Positions 7,836 through 16,739 of a DNA stretch of 64,000 nt are shown piece by piece. The position numbers and the translations under genes are program-made. The DNA lies in NCBI RefSeq assembly GCF_024158915.1, contig NZ_JAMZGF010000004.1:62001-126000 (forward strand). The letters are read 5' to 3'. Under the pieces are notes generated by a model. The model saw only the letters and a list, made by a program, of their open reading frames with translations, did no database searches and was not told where the DNA came from. Each line of letters begins with the position of its first letter. Within the stretch, counting starts at the first letter, position 1. The DNA is from Chryseobacterium sp. S0630 (GTDB lineage Bacteria > Bacteroidota > Bacteroidia > Flavobacteriales > Weeksellaceae).

Positions 7836-7859
7836 TCCCATAAAATTTAAAGTACGAAT

Positions 7860-9128
7860 ATGGATATTGTATTAGGATTACAATGGGGTGATGAAGGAAA
7901 AGGAAAGTTTATTGATCTGATCAGTGAAAATTATGACATTACAGCGCGTTTTAATGGTGGATCGAATGCTGGACACAGCATAGAGAGAAACGGACGAAGA
8001 ATTACGCTTAAAATGATTCCTTCGGGGATCTTTATGAAAGGAGTGCAGAATGTAATTGGTACAGGAACTGTTCTTGATCCTGTAAGTTTCAAAAAAGAAA
8101 TTGCAAATCTTCAGTTATTTGATGAAACGGTTCAGCCGGAAAGTAATGTGATTATTTCATTGAAAGCTCACTTTGTGCTGCCTACTCATAAGCTTCTGGA
8201 TGTTTTTATGGAGGAAAGTTCTGATTATACAACCATCGGAACTACCAAAAACGGTATTGCGCAAGCTTATTCAAATAAAATCTTAAGACAGAATGTAAGA
8301 ATAGGAGATATGTTTGCTCCTGACTTTAGAAGCAGAGTACAGCACATTTTAGAAAGAGATTATAAGATGCTGACTGCAGGAGGTATGACGCTGCCTTCTC
8401 TGGAGGAAATAAGCAATGAATTTTTTGAAGCCGTAGATTTTCTGAAAAGATTCAAATGTACGGAGACTGAAATATATTTAAACAATGCTCTGGCAGAAGG
8501 TAAGACAATCTTAGCAGAAGGATCTCAGGCTGCTATGCTGGATATTGACCACGGAACATATCCGTATGTAACTTCTTCTTCAACTACTGCTTCAGGAGCG
8601 AGCAGCGGATTAGGTGTTTCACCGAAAAAGATCGGTGAGATATTCGGGATTGCAAAAGCATACTGTACAAGAGTAGGGAACGGAGTTTTTCCAACTGAAT
8701 TATTTGATGAATTAGGTGAACAGATCAGAACAAAAGGAAACGAGTTTGGTTCCAATACGGGACGTCCGAGAAGAACAGGCTGGCTGGATCTTCCTGCTTT
8801 GAAGTATGCCGTAATGATCAATGGGGTAACTCAGCTGGTGCTGACAAAGGCTGATGTTTTAAGCGGACTGAAATCCGTAGCAGTTTGTACTCATTATGAA
8901 CTGGAAAATGGAGAGATTGTAACTGCTTCAGGTTTGCTTCCTGAAAACGGAAAACCTATACTAAAATGGATGAATGGCTGGGAGGCTGACTTCTCTGCAA
9001 TGAAAAGTCCTTCAGAATTACCAAAAGAAGTCATCGGGTTTCTGTCATTCTTGGAAGAAGAATTGGGAATTCCTGTGGCTTATCTTTCAACCGGGCCGGG
9101 AAGGAATGAAATGTTGAAATTAATCTAA
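7860..9128 (+). CDS. purA: Adenylosuccinate synthetase, diverged type (PurA paralogue)
   Basis: PurA joins IMP and aspartate with GTP to make adenylosuccinate, the first step from IMP to AMP. The 422-residue product keeps the P-loop-like WGDEGKGK with catalytic Asp11, catalytic His39 in GGSNAGHS, the arginine loop TGRPRRTGWLD, and TKADVLSG for guanine recognition. Several usually invariant stretches differ: GTTKNGIAQAY replaces GTTxRGIGPAY, and TRVGNGVFPTE replaces the GEGPFPTE form. Bacteroidota normally carry another PurA of the LQYGDEGKGK type, so I infer this is a second, specialised copy. Control by the adjacent Crp/Fnr protein is suggested by the shared upstream box. A strong terminator follows. 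It keeps the Asp that PurZ-type enzymes change. Confidence 0.88.
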   Translation: MDIVLGLQWGDEGKGKFIDLISENYDITARFNGGSNAGHSIERNGRRITLKMIPSGIFMKGVQNVIGTGTVLDPVSFKKEIANLQLFDETVQPESNVIISLKAHFVLPTHKLLDVFMEESSDYTTIGTTKNGIAQAYSNKILRQNVRIGDMFAPDFRSRVQHILERDYKMLTAGGMTLPSLEEISNEFFEAVDFLKRFKCTETEIYLNNALAEGKTILAEGSQAAMLDIDHGTYPYVTSSSTTASGASSGLGVSPKKIGEIFGIAKAYCTRVGNGVFPTELFDELGEQIRTKGNEFGSNTGRPRRTGWLDLPALKYAVMINGVTQLVLTKADVLSGLKSVAVCTHYELENGEIVTASGLLPENGKPILKWMNGWEADFSAMKSPSELPKEVIGFLSFLEEELGIPVAYLSTGPGRNEMLKLI

Positions 9129-9146
9129 TAGATAGTTGTAGAATAG

Positions 9147-9183
9147 AAAGAGGTTAGGGAGTTTATTTCCTAACCTCTTTTTT
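9147..9183 (+). terminator. Terminator of purA, possibly bidirectional
   Basis: A 12-bp stem (9147-9158 with 9169-9180) is followed by T residues. A-rich sequence on the left could also serve the convergent protease gene that ends at 9196. Confidence 0.85.
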
Positions 9184-9195
9184 GTATGAAGAAAT

Positions 9196-10527
9196 TTAGT
9201 TAACTTTTGTAAGGATGAAGCGTTGCTTTGTAGAAGTCTGAACCGTTTGATCAGTTGTGCCGATTACAATAGGAGTAAGATTGGTTGTTGTACCATTTTT
9301 CACCTCTAATCTCAATGCTGGTGCGTTCTTTGGAGCAAATCCAAATCCATTATTTCCTAAATTGAATAATAACCATTTTTGAGAATCTGTATTAGCATTG
9401 GTTCGTAATTCAACAGCTGTTCCATTCGTTGTCCCGTTACTTTTCACGGTTAATACCTTTGTAGGATCCAATATAGATTTGATGGTATAATAACCATGAT
9501 CTGATTTGGTGAAAGTAAATCTCTGGTTACTCCCTGTAGAAGCGGAATACAGAATGATGCTGGTGCCGTCTGTAGTTGAACTTCCTGAAACATCTACATT
9601 TTTATCACTTGCTAAAGCTGTTCTCATTGTATACGTTCCGTTGACGGCAGAAGTAGCATTTACAGGTCCATACAAATGATTGATACCAGCATAATCACCC
9701 GCAGACAACCCTGTTCTTTGCTTGGTGAATGTAGATCCATCCAGCTTAGTCATTACTGGCTGACTTGAGTCTATAGCAAAATCTGTAGACTGATACATCA
9801 TGACTGAACCGAAATCAAAAGCACCATGTCCTGCGTAATCATTGTAAAGATTGAAGTTATGACGGCTTCCTTCTACGGCTTTGTTAACATCTACAATGAT
9901 GTACTGATCTCTATCCGGGCGGCACTGTTCATGCATGATTCCCATAGAATGCATGATTTCGTGGGCAATAATAGCGGGATAAGTAATATTATAAATTTTT
10001 ATACCGTTAACTCTGTTTTTTTGCCATCCAAGTGGAGAACTGTTGGATGTTGTATAAGTAAAGGTGATATATTCTGTTTGGTTGGTTCGTTCAACAAACT
10101 GCATACTGGTTTGTGAAGAAATCATATCAAACGCTTTGTTGATATTGGTCAGGAACGTATTATAATTCTGAGTACTCAGACTTCCCTGGCTGGGTAATGT
10201 ATAATAAACGGTTGCATCCGGCCATGTCTTAATAAAAGAGCTTACAATGGTACTTTTCTCTGCTGTTGATGTTCCGGGATTGGCCTGCTTTTGTAATACA
10301 TTAAACTGTTCGGGGCTAATCGTAATATCTTCTGCGTAAAAATATTCTCCATTTATTTCATTAACATACGTGAATTTTCCGTCAATAGATAATTTGTGAA
10401 TCTTTGCATTGTCCAGCTTTGTGGTTGCAGGATCGATTGAATCAGTTTGAGGATTTTCAATGTCCGACCTACATGAATTCAGTGCCAGAACAAGGCATCC
10501 TGATAATAGTAATAGTTTGCTTTTCAT
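9196..10527 (-). CDS. Astacin-family (M12A) secreted metalloprotease with ricin-like C-terminal domain
   Basis: A zinc endopeptidase resembling flavastacin of Elizabethkingia. I start it at the ATG at 10527, which gives a lipoprotein signal peptide (MKSKLLLLSGCLVLALNSC); a longer reading from 10554 adds nine residues before it. The astacin zinc site HEIMHSMGIMHEQCRPDRD lies at about residues 185-205, and the Met-turn is VMMYQS. From about residue 305 a C-terminal beta-trefoil-like domain shows repeated Q-x-F/W positions (NQRFTF, SQKWLL), as in ricin-type carbohydrate-binding domains. A lipidated astacin is slightly unusual; alternatively the Cys is fortuitous and the enzyme is released. The gene is monocistronic. 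Confidence 0.88.
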   Translation of the reverse strand: MKSKLLLLSGCLVLALNSCRSDIENPQTDSIDPATTKLDNAKIHKLSIDGKFTYVNEINGEYFYAEDITISPEQFNVLQKQANPGTSTAEKSTIVSSFIKTWPDATVYYTLPSQGSLSTQNYNTFLTNINKAFDMISSQTSMQFVERTNQTEYITFTYTTSNSSPLGWQKNRVNGIKIYNITYPAIIAHEIMHSMGIMHEQCRPDRDQYIIVDVNKAVEGSRHNFNLYNDYAGHGAFDFGSVMMYQSTDFAIDSSQPVMTKLDGSTFTKQRTGLSAGDYAGINHLYGPVNATSAVNGTYTMRTALASDKNVDVSGSSTTDGTSIILYSASTGSNQRFTFTKSDHGYYTIKSILDPTKVLTVKSNGTTNGTAVELRTNANTDSQKWLLFNLGNNGFGFAPKNAPALRLEVKNGTTTNLTPIVIGTTDQTVQTSTKQRFILTKVN

Positions 10528-10554
10528 ATTATTTAATATTGGTTTGGTGATCAA

Positions 10555-11010
10555 GGTTTTAAAATATGAACAGCTATATTATTATCATACGCATGAGATT
10601 ATAAAAATACATCAATTCCTAAGTTTTGATTAAGTCTTCATTATAATTCAGCTGTGTAACGTAAATATATTAATAAAAATCATATTTACATATAACATAA
10701 TATAATGATTGTTTTGTTGGGTTTTTATTTGAAAAATGTATTTATTTCGTTTATATAAATGTTTTAATTTAATTTTTACTATTAAATTTTAAATTAAGTT
10801 ATTTCACGAATATTTGACATAGTGTGTTGAAATACATATTTCACTGGTGTAAAGTTTGTTTTGTTAGCAAATTGATAAATTATGGTAGGATTTGTAATGT
10901 TTTTTGATTCTAAATAATGCTATTTTATTACTATTTATTTTTCAAGAATAGTATCGTCAGTATAAAACATCAGGAAGTTCAGGGTGAACTTAAGGCTCCT
11001 GTAATAAGAA
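10555..11010. other. AT-rich gene-free spacer
   Basis: About 450 bp with no credible reading frame on either strand and very low GC. It must contain the promoter of the protease gene (minus strand). I see no repeat, RNA structure or regulatory palindrome in it. Confidence 0.5.
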
Positions 11011-11017
11011 TATAAAA

Positions 11018-11041
11018 AAAGCGGGGCAAATACCCCGCTTT
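11018..11041 (-). terminator. Terminator of aspS
   Basis: A 9-bp stem (AAAGCGGGG with CCCCGCTTT) and 6-nt loop. On the minus strand it is followed by a T run. Confidence 0.9.
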
Positions 11042-11045
11042 ACAT

Positions 11046-12800
11046 TTATGCTTTTAAATTCAATTGTAATTCTAATTCGTCGAGCTGTGCATCAGCAATC
11101 GAAGCAGGTGCATCGATCATTACATCTCGTCCTGAATTGTTCTTAGGGAAAGCGATATAATCTCTGATCACTTCGTTCCCGTCAAGAATGGCTACCAAAC
11201 GGTCAAACCCGAATGCTAAACCTCCGTGTGGCGGAGCACCATATTTAAATGCGTTCATCAGGAATCCAAACTGAGCTTCTGCTTCTTCTCTGGTAAATCC
11301 TAATAAGTCAAACATTTTAGACTGAAGATCTCTGTCAAAAATTCTGATAGATCCACCTCCGATTTCGTTTCCGTTCAGAACCATGTCATAAGCGTTGGCT
11401 CTTGCTTTTCCAGGATCTGTTTCCAACAAGTGGATATCTTCCGGCTTTGGAGACGTGAAAGGGTGGTGCATGGCGTGGTATCTTTCAGTATCTTCATCCC
11501 ATTCCAATAGAGGGAAGTCAACAACCCAAAGCGGTGCAAATACATTTCCTTTTCTTAGCCCCAAACGGTTACCAAGTTCCATTCTCAATGCTGAAAGCTG
11601 AGCTCTTACTTTATTTTCGTTTCCGGAAAGAATCAACATTAAGTCGCCTTCTTTTGCTCCGAATTTTTCGATGATTTTTGCTAAATCTTCTTCGTTGTAG
11701 AATTTGTTTACCGATGAGGTTTTTACTCCGTCATTCTGGAATTTTGCCCAAACCATTCCTGAAGCTCCGATCTGAGGACGTTTAACCCAATCCACAAGTT
11801 CATCGATCTGCTTTCTCGTATAGTCTGCACATCCTTCTACATTGATTCCTACTACTAGCTCAGCGTCATCAAATATTTTAAAGTCTTTTCCTTTTACCAG
11901 TTCATTCAGTTCTACGAATTCCATTCCGAAACGGATATCCGGTTTGTCATTTCCGTATTTTTTCATCGCCTCTGCGAAAGTCATTCTTGGGAAAGCTCCG
12001 AATTCCTGACCTGTAATATCTTTTATAAGAGTTTTAGTCATTCCTTCGAATACGTTCATAACGTCTTCCTGCTCTACAAAAGCCATTTCACAGTCGATTT
12101 GTGTAAACTCCGGCTGTCTGTCAGCTCTTAAATCCTCGTCACGGAAACATTTTACAATCTGGAAATATTTATCCATTCCACCTACCATTAAAAGTTGTTT
12201 GAAAGTTTGTGGAGACTGTGGCAATGCATAAAACTGTCCAGGGTTCATTCTGCTTGGTACCACGAAATCTCTTGCTCCTTCCGGAGTAGACTTGATCAAA
12301 ACAGGAGTTTCCACTTCAATGAAACCTTCGTCAGATAAATAATTTCTTACTTTCTGTGCCATCTTGTGACGGAAGATCAGTTTATCTTTTACCGGATTTC
12401 TTCTGATATCCAGGTAACGGTATTTCATTCTTAATTCTTCACCACCATCCGTTTCATCCTCAATAGTGAAAGGTGGAAGCTGAGAATCATTCAGAATCGT
12501 CAGTTTTTCTACCAGAATTTCAATTTCCCCGGTTGGAATATTAGGGTTTTTGCTTACTCTTTCAATAACTTTTCCGGTAGCCTGAATCACAAATTCACGG
12601 CCCAGTTTTTTAGCTTCCTCCATCAATTGAGCAGAAGAGCGGTCCTGGTCAAAAACCAGCTGGGTAATTCCGTAACGATCTCGAAGATCTACCCAAATCA
12701 TAAATCCTTTATCACGGATAGTCTGTACCCATCCTGATAGTGTAACTTCTTCATTCAGATTTTTCAGAGATAGCTCTCCGTTGGTGTGTGATCGAAACAT
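11046..12800 (-). CDS. aspS: Aspartate--tRNA ligase
   Basis: A class II aminoacyl-tRNA synthetase charging tRNA-Asp. It begins with the OB-fold anticodon-binding domain ([12 protein letters not shown]), followed by the catalytic core with motif 2 ([16 protein letters not shown]), a bacterial-type GAD insertion (about residues 290-410) and motif 3 (GLAFGFDRL). The start is placed at [10 protein letters not shown] (12800), which matches the family N-terminus; a longer reading adds seven unlikely residues. Length, 584, is normal. A TATCTTTG on the minus strand (12861-12868) is a plausible -7 element. The gene is monocistronic with its own terminator. Confidence 0.95.
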   Translation of the reverse strand: MFRSHTNGELSLKNLNEEVTLSGWVQTIRDKGFMIWVDLRDRYGITQLVFDQDRSSAQLMEEAKKLGREFVIQATGKVIERVSKNPNIPTGEIEILVEKLTILNDSQLPPFTIEDETDGGEELRMKYRYLDIRRNPVKDKLIFRHKMAQKVRNYLSDEGFIEVETPVLIKSTPEGARDFVVPSRMNPGQFYALPQSPQTFKQLLMVGGMDKYFQIVKCFRDEDLRADRQPEFTQIDCEMAFVEQEDVMNVFEGMTKTLIKDITGQEFGAFPRMTFAEAMKKYGNDKPDIRFGMEFVELNELVKGKDFKIFDDAELVVGINVEGCADYTRKQIDELVDWVKRPQIGASGMVWAKFQNDGVKTSSVNKFYNEEDLAKIIEKFGAKEGDLMLILSGNENKVRAQLSALRMELGNRLGLRKGNVFAPLWVVDFPLLEWDEDTERYHAMHHPFTSPKPEDIHLLETDPGKARANAYDMVLNGNEIGGGSIRIFDRDLQSKMFDLLGFTREEAEAQFGFLMNAFKYGAPPHGGLAFGFDRLVAILDGNEVIRDYIAFPKNNSGRDVMIDAPASIADAQLDELELQLNLKA

Positions 12801-12808
12801 AATTATTT

Positions 12809-12850
12809 GTTTAAAGTTCAATGTTTAAGGTTCAATTCCGAACCTTGAAT
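12809..12850 (-). repeat. Degenerate 7-bp tandem repeat in the aspS leader
   Basis: Six consecutive heptamers on the plus strand: GTTTAAA, GTTCAAT, GTTTAAG, GTTCAAT, TCCGAAC, CTTGAAT. The array lies between the likely aspS -7 element and its ATG, so it is probably transcribed. AAGGTT (12827-12832) and AACCTT (12841-12846) can also form a short hairpin. Confidence 0.65.
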
Positions 12851-12891
12851 TTTTCGTTGGCAAAGATAAGATTTTTGCAGGTTTTATAAAT

Positions 12892-12915
12892 AAAAAAAAC
12901 TCCCTTTCGGAAGTT
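12892..12915 (-). terminator. Terminator of the ankyrin-protein gene
   Basis: On the minus strand AACTTCC pairs with GGGAGTT around a GAAA loop, followed by a run of eight T. Confidence 0.8.
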
Positions 12916-12938
12916 TCATATATTGTTTTTAGATTTTT

Positions 12939-13301
12939 TTAGATTCTATTACCACCTTTTGCGATCAGAATTCTCTTTACTTCTTCACTACCTTTTGTTT
13001 CATCAGCTACTTCAAGAGGAGTTTTATTCTGACATTTTTTATTCACATTCGCTTTGTTATCCAAAAGGAAGTTGATAATATTCTTTCTGTCAGACATTAC
13101 ACTGAAGCCAAGGGGTGAATAAAGTATATTTCCCACAAGGAAACATTTGTTGTAATCTCCCGGAGCAAACTGTTTTTTGAATGTTGCTATATCATCAGAA
13201 TAAATGGCTTTCATCTTTTCCTGACTCATCTTCTGGGCAGAGAACATGCTGCCGGACAGTAACATTCCAAATAGAAAAGTAGTAGAGATTATTTTTTTCA
13301 T
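12939..13301 (-). CDS. Small secreted ankyrin-repeat protein
   Basis: A 120-residue protein with a signal peptide (MKKIISTTFLFGMLLSGSMFSAQ) and two to three ankyrin-like units, seen in YSPLGFSVMSDRKNIINFLL followed by DNKANVNKKCQNKTPLEVA and a final helix pair. Ankyrin repeats mediate protein contacts; a periplasmic copy has no predictable partner. It has its own terminator and divergent spacing from the MATE gene. Fold assignment is good, function open. Confidence 0.75.
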   Translation of the reverse strand: MKKIISTTFLFGMLLSGSMFSAQKMSQEKMKAIYSDDIATFKKQFAPGDYNKCFLVGNILYSPLGFSVMSDRKNIINFLLDNKANVNKKCQNKTPLEVADETKGSEEVKRILIAKGGNRI

Positions 13302-13413
13302 AAGGATAATTTTTAAGAATATACAAATCTAAATTAAATTTTATTACCAATTGCTAAGTTTTTCTAATAATTGGATTTGTATTTTTGGGATTACATAAAA
13401 TATTAATTGCGAA

Positions 13414-14808
13414 ATGACAAAATATGTTGAATTTTTGAAAAAAGCATTCAGCGGTGAAGAAACTGATTTTACGAAAGTGAATATCAGAAGTGCTGTGCTA
13501 CTTTTAGCGATTCCTATGATGCTTGAAATGGCTATGGAATCTGTGTTTGCGCTTGTGGATCTCTATTTTGTCGGTCATCTGAAAGAAAGCGGTTTTGCTA
13601 TCCAGACGGTAGGACTTACCGAATCTGTACTTTCGATAATGTATTCTATTGCCATTGGGATGAGTATGGCGGCTACAGCTTTGGTAGCAAGAAGAATTGG
13701 TGAGAAAAATCCGGAACAGGCTTCCAGAAGTGCAGCACAGGTATTACTCGTTTCCTTTGCGATTACTTTTATTTTAAGCTTGTTGGGGGTGATCTTTGCA
13801 GAAGAAATTTTAATCCTGATGGGTTCAAAACCGGAAGCAGCAGCTTATGGGAAGAATTTTACCAGAATTATGATGGGAAGCAGCACGATTATTATGCTTT
13901 TGTTTTTAATTAATGGGATTTTCAGAGGAGCCGGAAATGCTATGATTGCCATGAAAAGTTTATGGATCGCGAATATTGCCAATATTATTCTCTGCCCGAT
14001 TCTGATAAAAGGCTTAGGGCCTGTTCCTGCTTTGGGGCTCACGGGAGCTGCTTTGGCAACAACAATAGGACGTAGCATTGGTGTTATTTATCAGCTGTAT
14101 CATCTTTTGGTAGCCGATACTCAGATAAGAATTAAACTTCCTTATTTTAAACCGAATTATACATTAATCAAATCCATTATAAAAATTGCAACTCCCGGAA
14201 TTTTTCAGTTTGTCATTGCTTCATGCAGTTGGATTTTCCTTGCAGAACTTGTAGCAACTACAGGAGGAGAGAATGCATCGGCGGGTTATCAGACCGCTTT
14301 AAGACTAATGATGTTCTTTATGCTTCCAGCCTGGGGATTGAGTAATGCTGCCTCTACGTTGGTAGGACAGAATATGGGAGCGAATGAAATGCTGAGAGCA
14401 GAACAGTCGGTGATGAAAACCGTGAAATATAATGTCATTTTTATGCTTGTGGTAAGTTTGATTTTCCTTTTTATGGGGAACTTTTTAGTTAGTTTTTTTA
14501 CTCAGGAAATGGCGATTAAAGATTTTGCTAAAAATGCACTTCAGATTATGAGTATAGGATTTATTTTCTATGGAATCGGGATGGTGATGATCAATGCCTT
14601 TAATGGAGCTGGTGATACATGGACTCCTACCTGGGTTAATCTTTTTGGTTTCTGGCTGTTTCAGATTCCGCTGGCTTATTTCTTATCAAAATATCTTGAC
14701 ATGGGCCCCAAAGGAGTTTTTATATCAATTCCTGCCGCAGAAACATTGATAACCATTGTTGCTTTTATCTTATTTAAAAAAGGAAAATGGAAGACGATAA
14801 AAGTGTAG
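13414..14808 (+). CDS. MATE-family multidrug/sodium antiporter
   Basis: A 464-residue inner-membrane exporter with the twelve hydrophobic segments of the MATE fold in two halves. Typical stretches are LLLAIPMMLEMAMESVFALV in helix 1 and PTWVNLFGFWLFQIPLAY in helix 11. It probably exports cationic compounds with Na+ or H+ exchange. The substrate cannot be inferred. The final codons (FKKGKWKTIKV) lie in a repeat: a second version of this tail, FKKGKWKTVKI plus stop, occurs 194 bp downstream, so the 3' end has been duplicated with its downstream sequence. Confidence 0.92.
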   Translation: MTKYVEFLKKAFSGEETDFTKVNIRSAVLLLAIPMMLEMAMESVFALVDLYFVGHLKESGFAIQTVGLTESVLSIMYSIAIGMSMAATALVARRIGEKNPEQASRSAAQVLLVSFAITFILSLLGVIFAEEILILMGSKPEAAAYGKNFTRIMMGSSTIIMLLFLINGIFRGAGNAMIAMKSLWIANIANIILCPILIKGLGPVPALGLTGAALATTIGRSIGVIYQLYHLLVADTQIRIKLPYFKPNYTLIKSIIKIATPGIFQFVIASCSWIFLAELVATTGGENASAGYQTALRLMMFFMLPAWGLSNAASTLVGQNMGANEMLRAEQSVMKTVKYNVIFMLVVSLIFLFMGNFLVSFFTQEMAIKDFAKNALQIMSIGFIFYGIGMVMINAFNGAGDTWTPTWVNLFGFWLFQIPLAYFLSKYLDMGPKGVFISIPAAETLITIVAFILFKKGKWKTIKV

Positions 14809-14966
14809 AATGTATGGATGATGGAAACTTGAAGAGGGGAGTACTGGCAGCCTGAAATATTTAAGCTAGCCTTTTATCAATAAGATGAAGAAAATAGAAC
14901 TAATTTGATAACAGAGAATCAAAATAGCAACCTGATAGTAACTTCCATCCTCCAGCTTCCTTCTTG
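14773..14966 (+). repeat. Tandem repeat unit 1: MATE 3' end plus downstream element
   Basis: The unit starts in the last 12 codons of the MATE gene, continues through TGG-containing heptamers, a shared central part (GAATATTTAAGCTAG is in both units in nearly this form) and CAACCTGATAGTAACTTCCA, and ends in CCA-type heptamers. It repeats at 14967. Confidence 0.8.
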
Positions 14967-15002
14967 TTTAAAAAAGGAAAGTGGAAGACTGTGAAGATTT
15001 AG
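14967..15002 (+). pseudogene. Detached duplicate of the MATE C-terminal codons
   Basis: Reads F-K-K-G-K-W-K-T-V-K-I-stop, against F-K-K-G-K-W-K-T-I-K-V-stop in the intact gene. The nucleotide differences fall almost entirely at third codon positions or give conservative changes, which suggests the copy diverged while still part of a functional gene. Confidence 0.65.
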
Positions 15003-15164
15003 AGGGCTGGGTGTTGGAAGCTGGAAGAGAGGAGTAATTGCTGTCTGGAATATTTAAGCTAGTCTTTTTTTGCAAAATGAAAAAAAATAAATGATCAGCC
15101 GGTTGAGAATGGAAAATAGCAACCTGATAGTAACTTCCAACATCCATCCTCCAGCTTCCTAACC
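14967..15164 (+). repeat. Tandem repeat unit 2, diverged copy
   Basis: The second copy of the unit at 14773. Its right end has the heptamers ACTTCCA, ACATCCA, TCCTCCA, GCTTCCT, one more (ACATCCA) than unit 1. The left end (GTGTTGGAAGCTGGAAG) is roughly complementary to the right end, so the non-coding part resembles a small MITE-like element with inverted heptamer ends. Confidence 0.75.
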
Positions 15165-15248
15165 TAATTTATAAAACTTTAACAGCTTCATTAATTGGAT
15201 TTTAGTATTGTATTTTCTAAATTCGTAGAACAACAAATACATAATACT

Positions 15249-15368
15249 ATGGGAAAAGGAGACAAAAAATCAAGAAGAGGAAAAATTAATTCCGGAAGTT
15301 ATGGTAAAAGAAGACCTAAAAAAGCTTCAAAATCATTTCCTGCTTCTGCAGAAAAATCTAAAAAGTAA
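15249..15368 (+). CDS. thx: Small ribosomal subunit protein bTHX (30S protein THX)
   Basis: A 39-residue, very basic protein beginning MGKGDKKSRRGKINSGSYGK and followed by a Lys/Pro-rich tail. Thx-type proteins bind in the head of the 30S subunit; they occur in Thermus, Bacteroidota and plastids. The Bacteroidota signature MGKGDKK-RRGKI--GSYG is present. The tail is longer than in the Thermus protein. A hairpin terminator follows. The short length makes it easy to miss, but the match is clear. Confidence 0.88.
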   Translation: MGKGDKKSRRGKINSGSYGKRRPKKASKSFPASAEKSKK

Positions 15369-15378
15369 TTAAAAATAA

Positions 15379-15412
15379 AAAAGACCGAAGATCATATCTC
15401 CGGTCTTTTTTT
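15379..15412 (+). terminator. Terminator of thx, possibly shared with the DUF937 gene
   Basis: AAAGACCG pairs with CGGTCTTT around a 13-nt loop and is followed by further T. The A-rich left flank would also serve the convergent gene ending at 15429. Confidence 0.75.
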
Positions 15413-15428
15413 ATGAAAATTAAATTAA

Positions 15429-16088
15429 TTATTTACCTCCCAAAATATTACCAAGGATGCTGCCTAAACCGCCGCCACCTTGTTGTTGGTTTCCACCACC
15501 ACCCAATACACTTCCCAGGATATCATTCAAAGGATTTCCTGATGATTGAGATTGTCCGCTACCTCCTAAAACACTTCCAAGAATGTCATTCAAAGGATTA
15601 GACTGCTGAGCTTGTGCCTGATTGGAAGCATTTCCAAGGATTCCTCCTAAAAGATCTCCTAAGCCGCCAGCTCCTACATTGCTCTGTTGTTTTTGCTGTC
15701 CGATATAACCCATTACTACAGGTGCAAGCATCGCAAGGATAGGACCTATTTTATCTATTGAAATTCCAGTGTTCTGTGACAGTTGGTTTTCAACAGTACT
15801 TTTTTGCCCACCGAAGATATGATCAAGAATAGATCCTCCTTCAGCCTGTCTTGCCTCAATTTGTGAAGCATCATTTAAAATACTTCCGTTGTGGTCTTTA
15901 TCTAAAGCATTATTTAAAGCTTCTGCTTCTTTAGCGTCCTGAGATTTATTTCTAAGATAAGAAATAATAAGAGGGGTAGCAACTGCTAATAGGGCGATTA
16001 CCTGGTTTTTACTGATTCCGAATTTGTTTTCAGCCTGTTCAGCAACCTGGTTGCCTGTGTTCCCTGTAAGTAGGTCAATTAAACTCAT
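15429..16088 (-). CDS. DUF937 domain protein
   Basis: A 219-residue cytosolic-looking protein. The helical part (residues 1-130) has two related segments, each with an amphipathic A-P-L-I/V-hydrophobic helix (VATPLIISYLR and LAPVVMGYIG), as in DUF937. The C-terminal 85 residues are Gly, Gln, Asn and Ser rich and contain two near-identical units, NPLNDILGSVLGG, plus shorter DLLGGILGN and SILGNILGG variants. No enzymatic motif is seen; the relation to YidB-type proteins suggests no clear function. Monocistronic. Confidence 0.8.
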   Translation of the reverse strand: MSLIDLLTGNTGNQVAEQAENKFGISKNQVIALLAVATPLIISYLRNKSQDAKEAEALNNALDKDHNGSILNDASQIEARQAEGGSILDHIFGGQKSTVENQLSQNTGISIDKIGPILAMLAPVVMGYIGQQKQQSNVGAGGLGDLLGGILGNASNQAQAQQSNPLNDILGSVLGGSGQSQSSGNPLNDILGSVLGGGGNQQQGGGGLGSILGNILGGK

Positions 16089-16199
16089 TTTTTGTGTTTA
16101 TTTAGTATTAATTACACCAAAGTTATCAAAAAATATGCCTTACAAATTGACCGCCTTTCATAATTATTGTTAAAGTTTCTGAGAGCGTTTCAGAAGACT

Positions 16200-16709
16200 T
16201 TAGTTTTTAATGATAGGAACGTTTGAACACGCTTCTCCGAACATCAGAGATTTTACAATAGGTTTCAGTTGTTCTACCAATTCAATATAAGCATTTTCAG
16301 GAATTTCTTTATCTGAACATCCTTTTACAAGCACTCTTTTTCCTCTCATTTCCTCAAAATCATGAGTCTGGATGGCATTATGCATTAAAATAACTTCCAG
16401 ATCCTCGCGGTTTCCAAAAACTACTTTTTTTGCTACATCGGTAATCTTTGCTGTTAAAACAAAATAAGCCCAAAGAGGAATAATAGTGTCTACGGAATTG
16501 TAAATGTATACGTAAGTGTCTTTATATTGTTCCGTATCGATTGCATCTACCTTTTCACGGAAATCTTTTTCTTTCAGGATCATTTCCTGCCAAAGGAAAT
16601 CTTTAAGGTCAATACCCTTTCTTTCCCCTTTTGGCAGTAAAGTGGTAAGGTCAAAATTGATAAGGCCGCTTTCTGCAACTTTATTCCGGATTTCAAATTC
16701 TTCTGACAT
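16200..16709 (-). CDS. DUF2480 family protein
   Basis: A 169-residue soluble protein of a family largely restricted to Bacteroidota. Recognisable stretches are SGLINFDLTTLLP near the start, DIKDFLWQ-like DLKDFLWQEMILKEKDF, and IPLWAYFVL in the middle; the end is KSLMFGEACSNVPI. No catalytic pattern or signal peptide is seen. A TAAATTTG on the minus strand (16730-16737) is a likely -7 element. It is divergent from lpxB, with an inverted repeat between them. Function is unknown. Confidence 0.8.
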   Translation of the reverse strand: MSEEFEIRNKVAESGLINFDLTTLLPKGERKGIDLKDFLWQEMILKEKDFREKVDAIDTEQYKDTYVYIYNSVDTIIPLWAYFVLTAKITDVAKKVVFGNREDLEVILMHNAIQTHDFEEMRGKRVLVKGCSDKEIPENAYIELVEQLKPIVKSLMFGEACSNVPIIKN

Positions 16710-16739
16710 TTTTTATCATTATCTTTGAACAAATTTACG

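Noticed and set aside
7860..9128. PurZ-type enzyme for diaminopurine synthesis
   Set aside because: The catalytic Asp in WGDEGKGK is kept, and no phage genes or DatZ/MazZ partners are nearby.
10555..11010. Possible small RNA in the long spacer before the protease gene
   Set aside because: The only hairpin is the aspS terminator at its edge. The rest is AT-rich without stable stems or a recognisable promoter pair.
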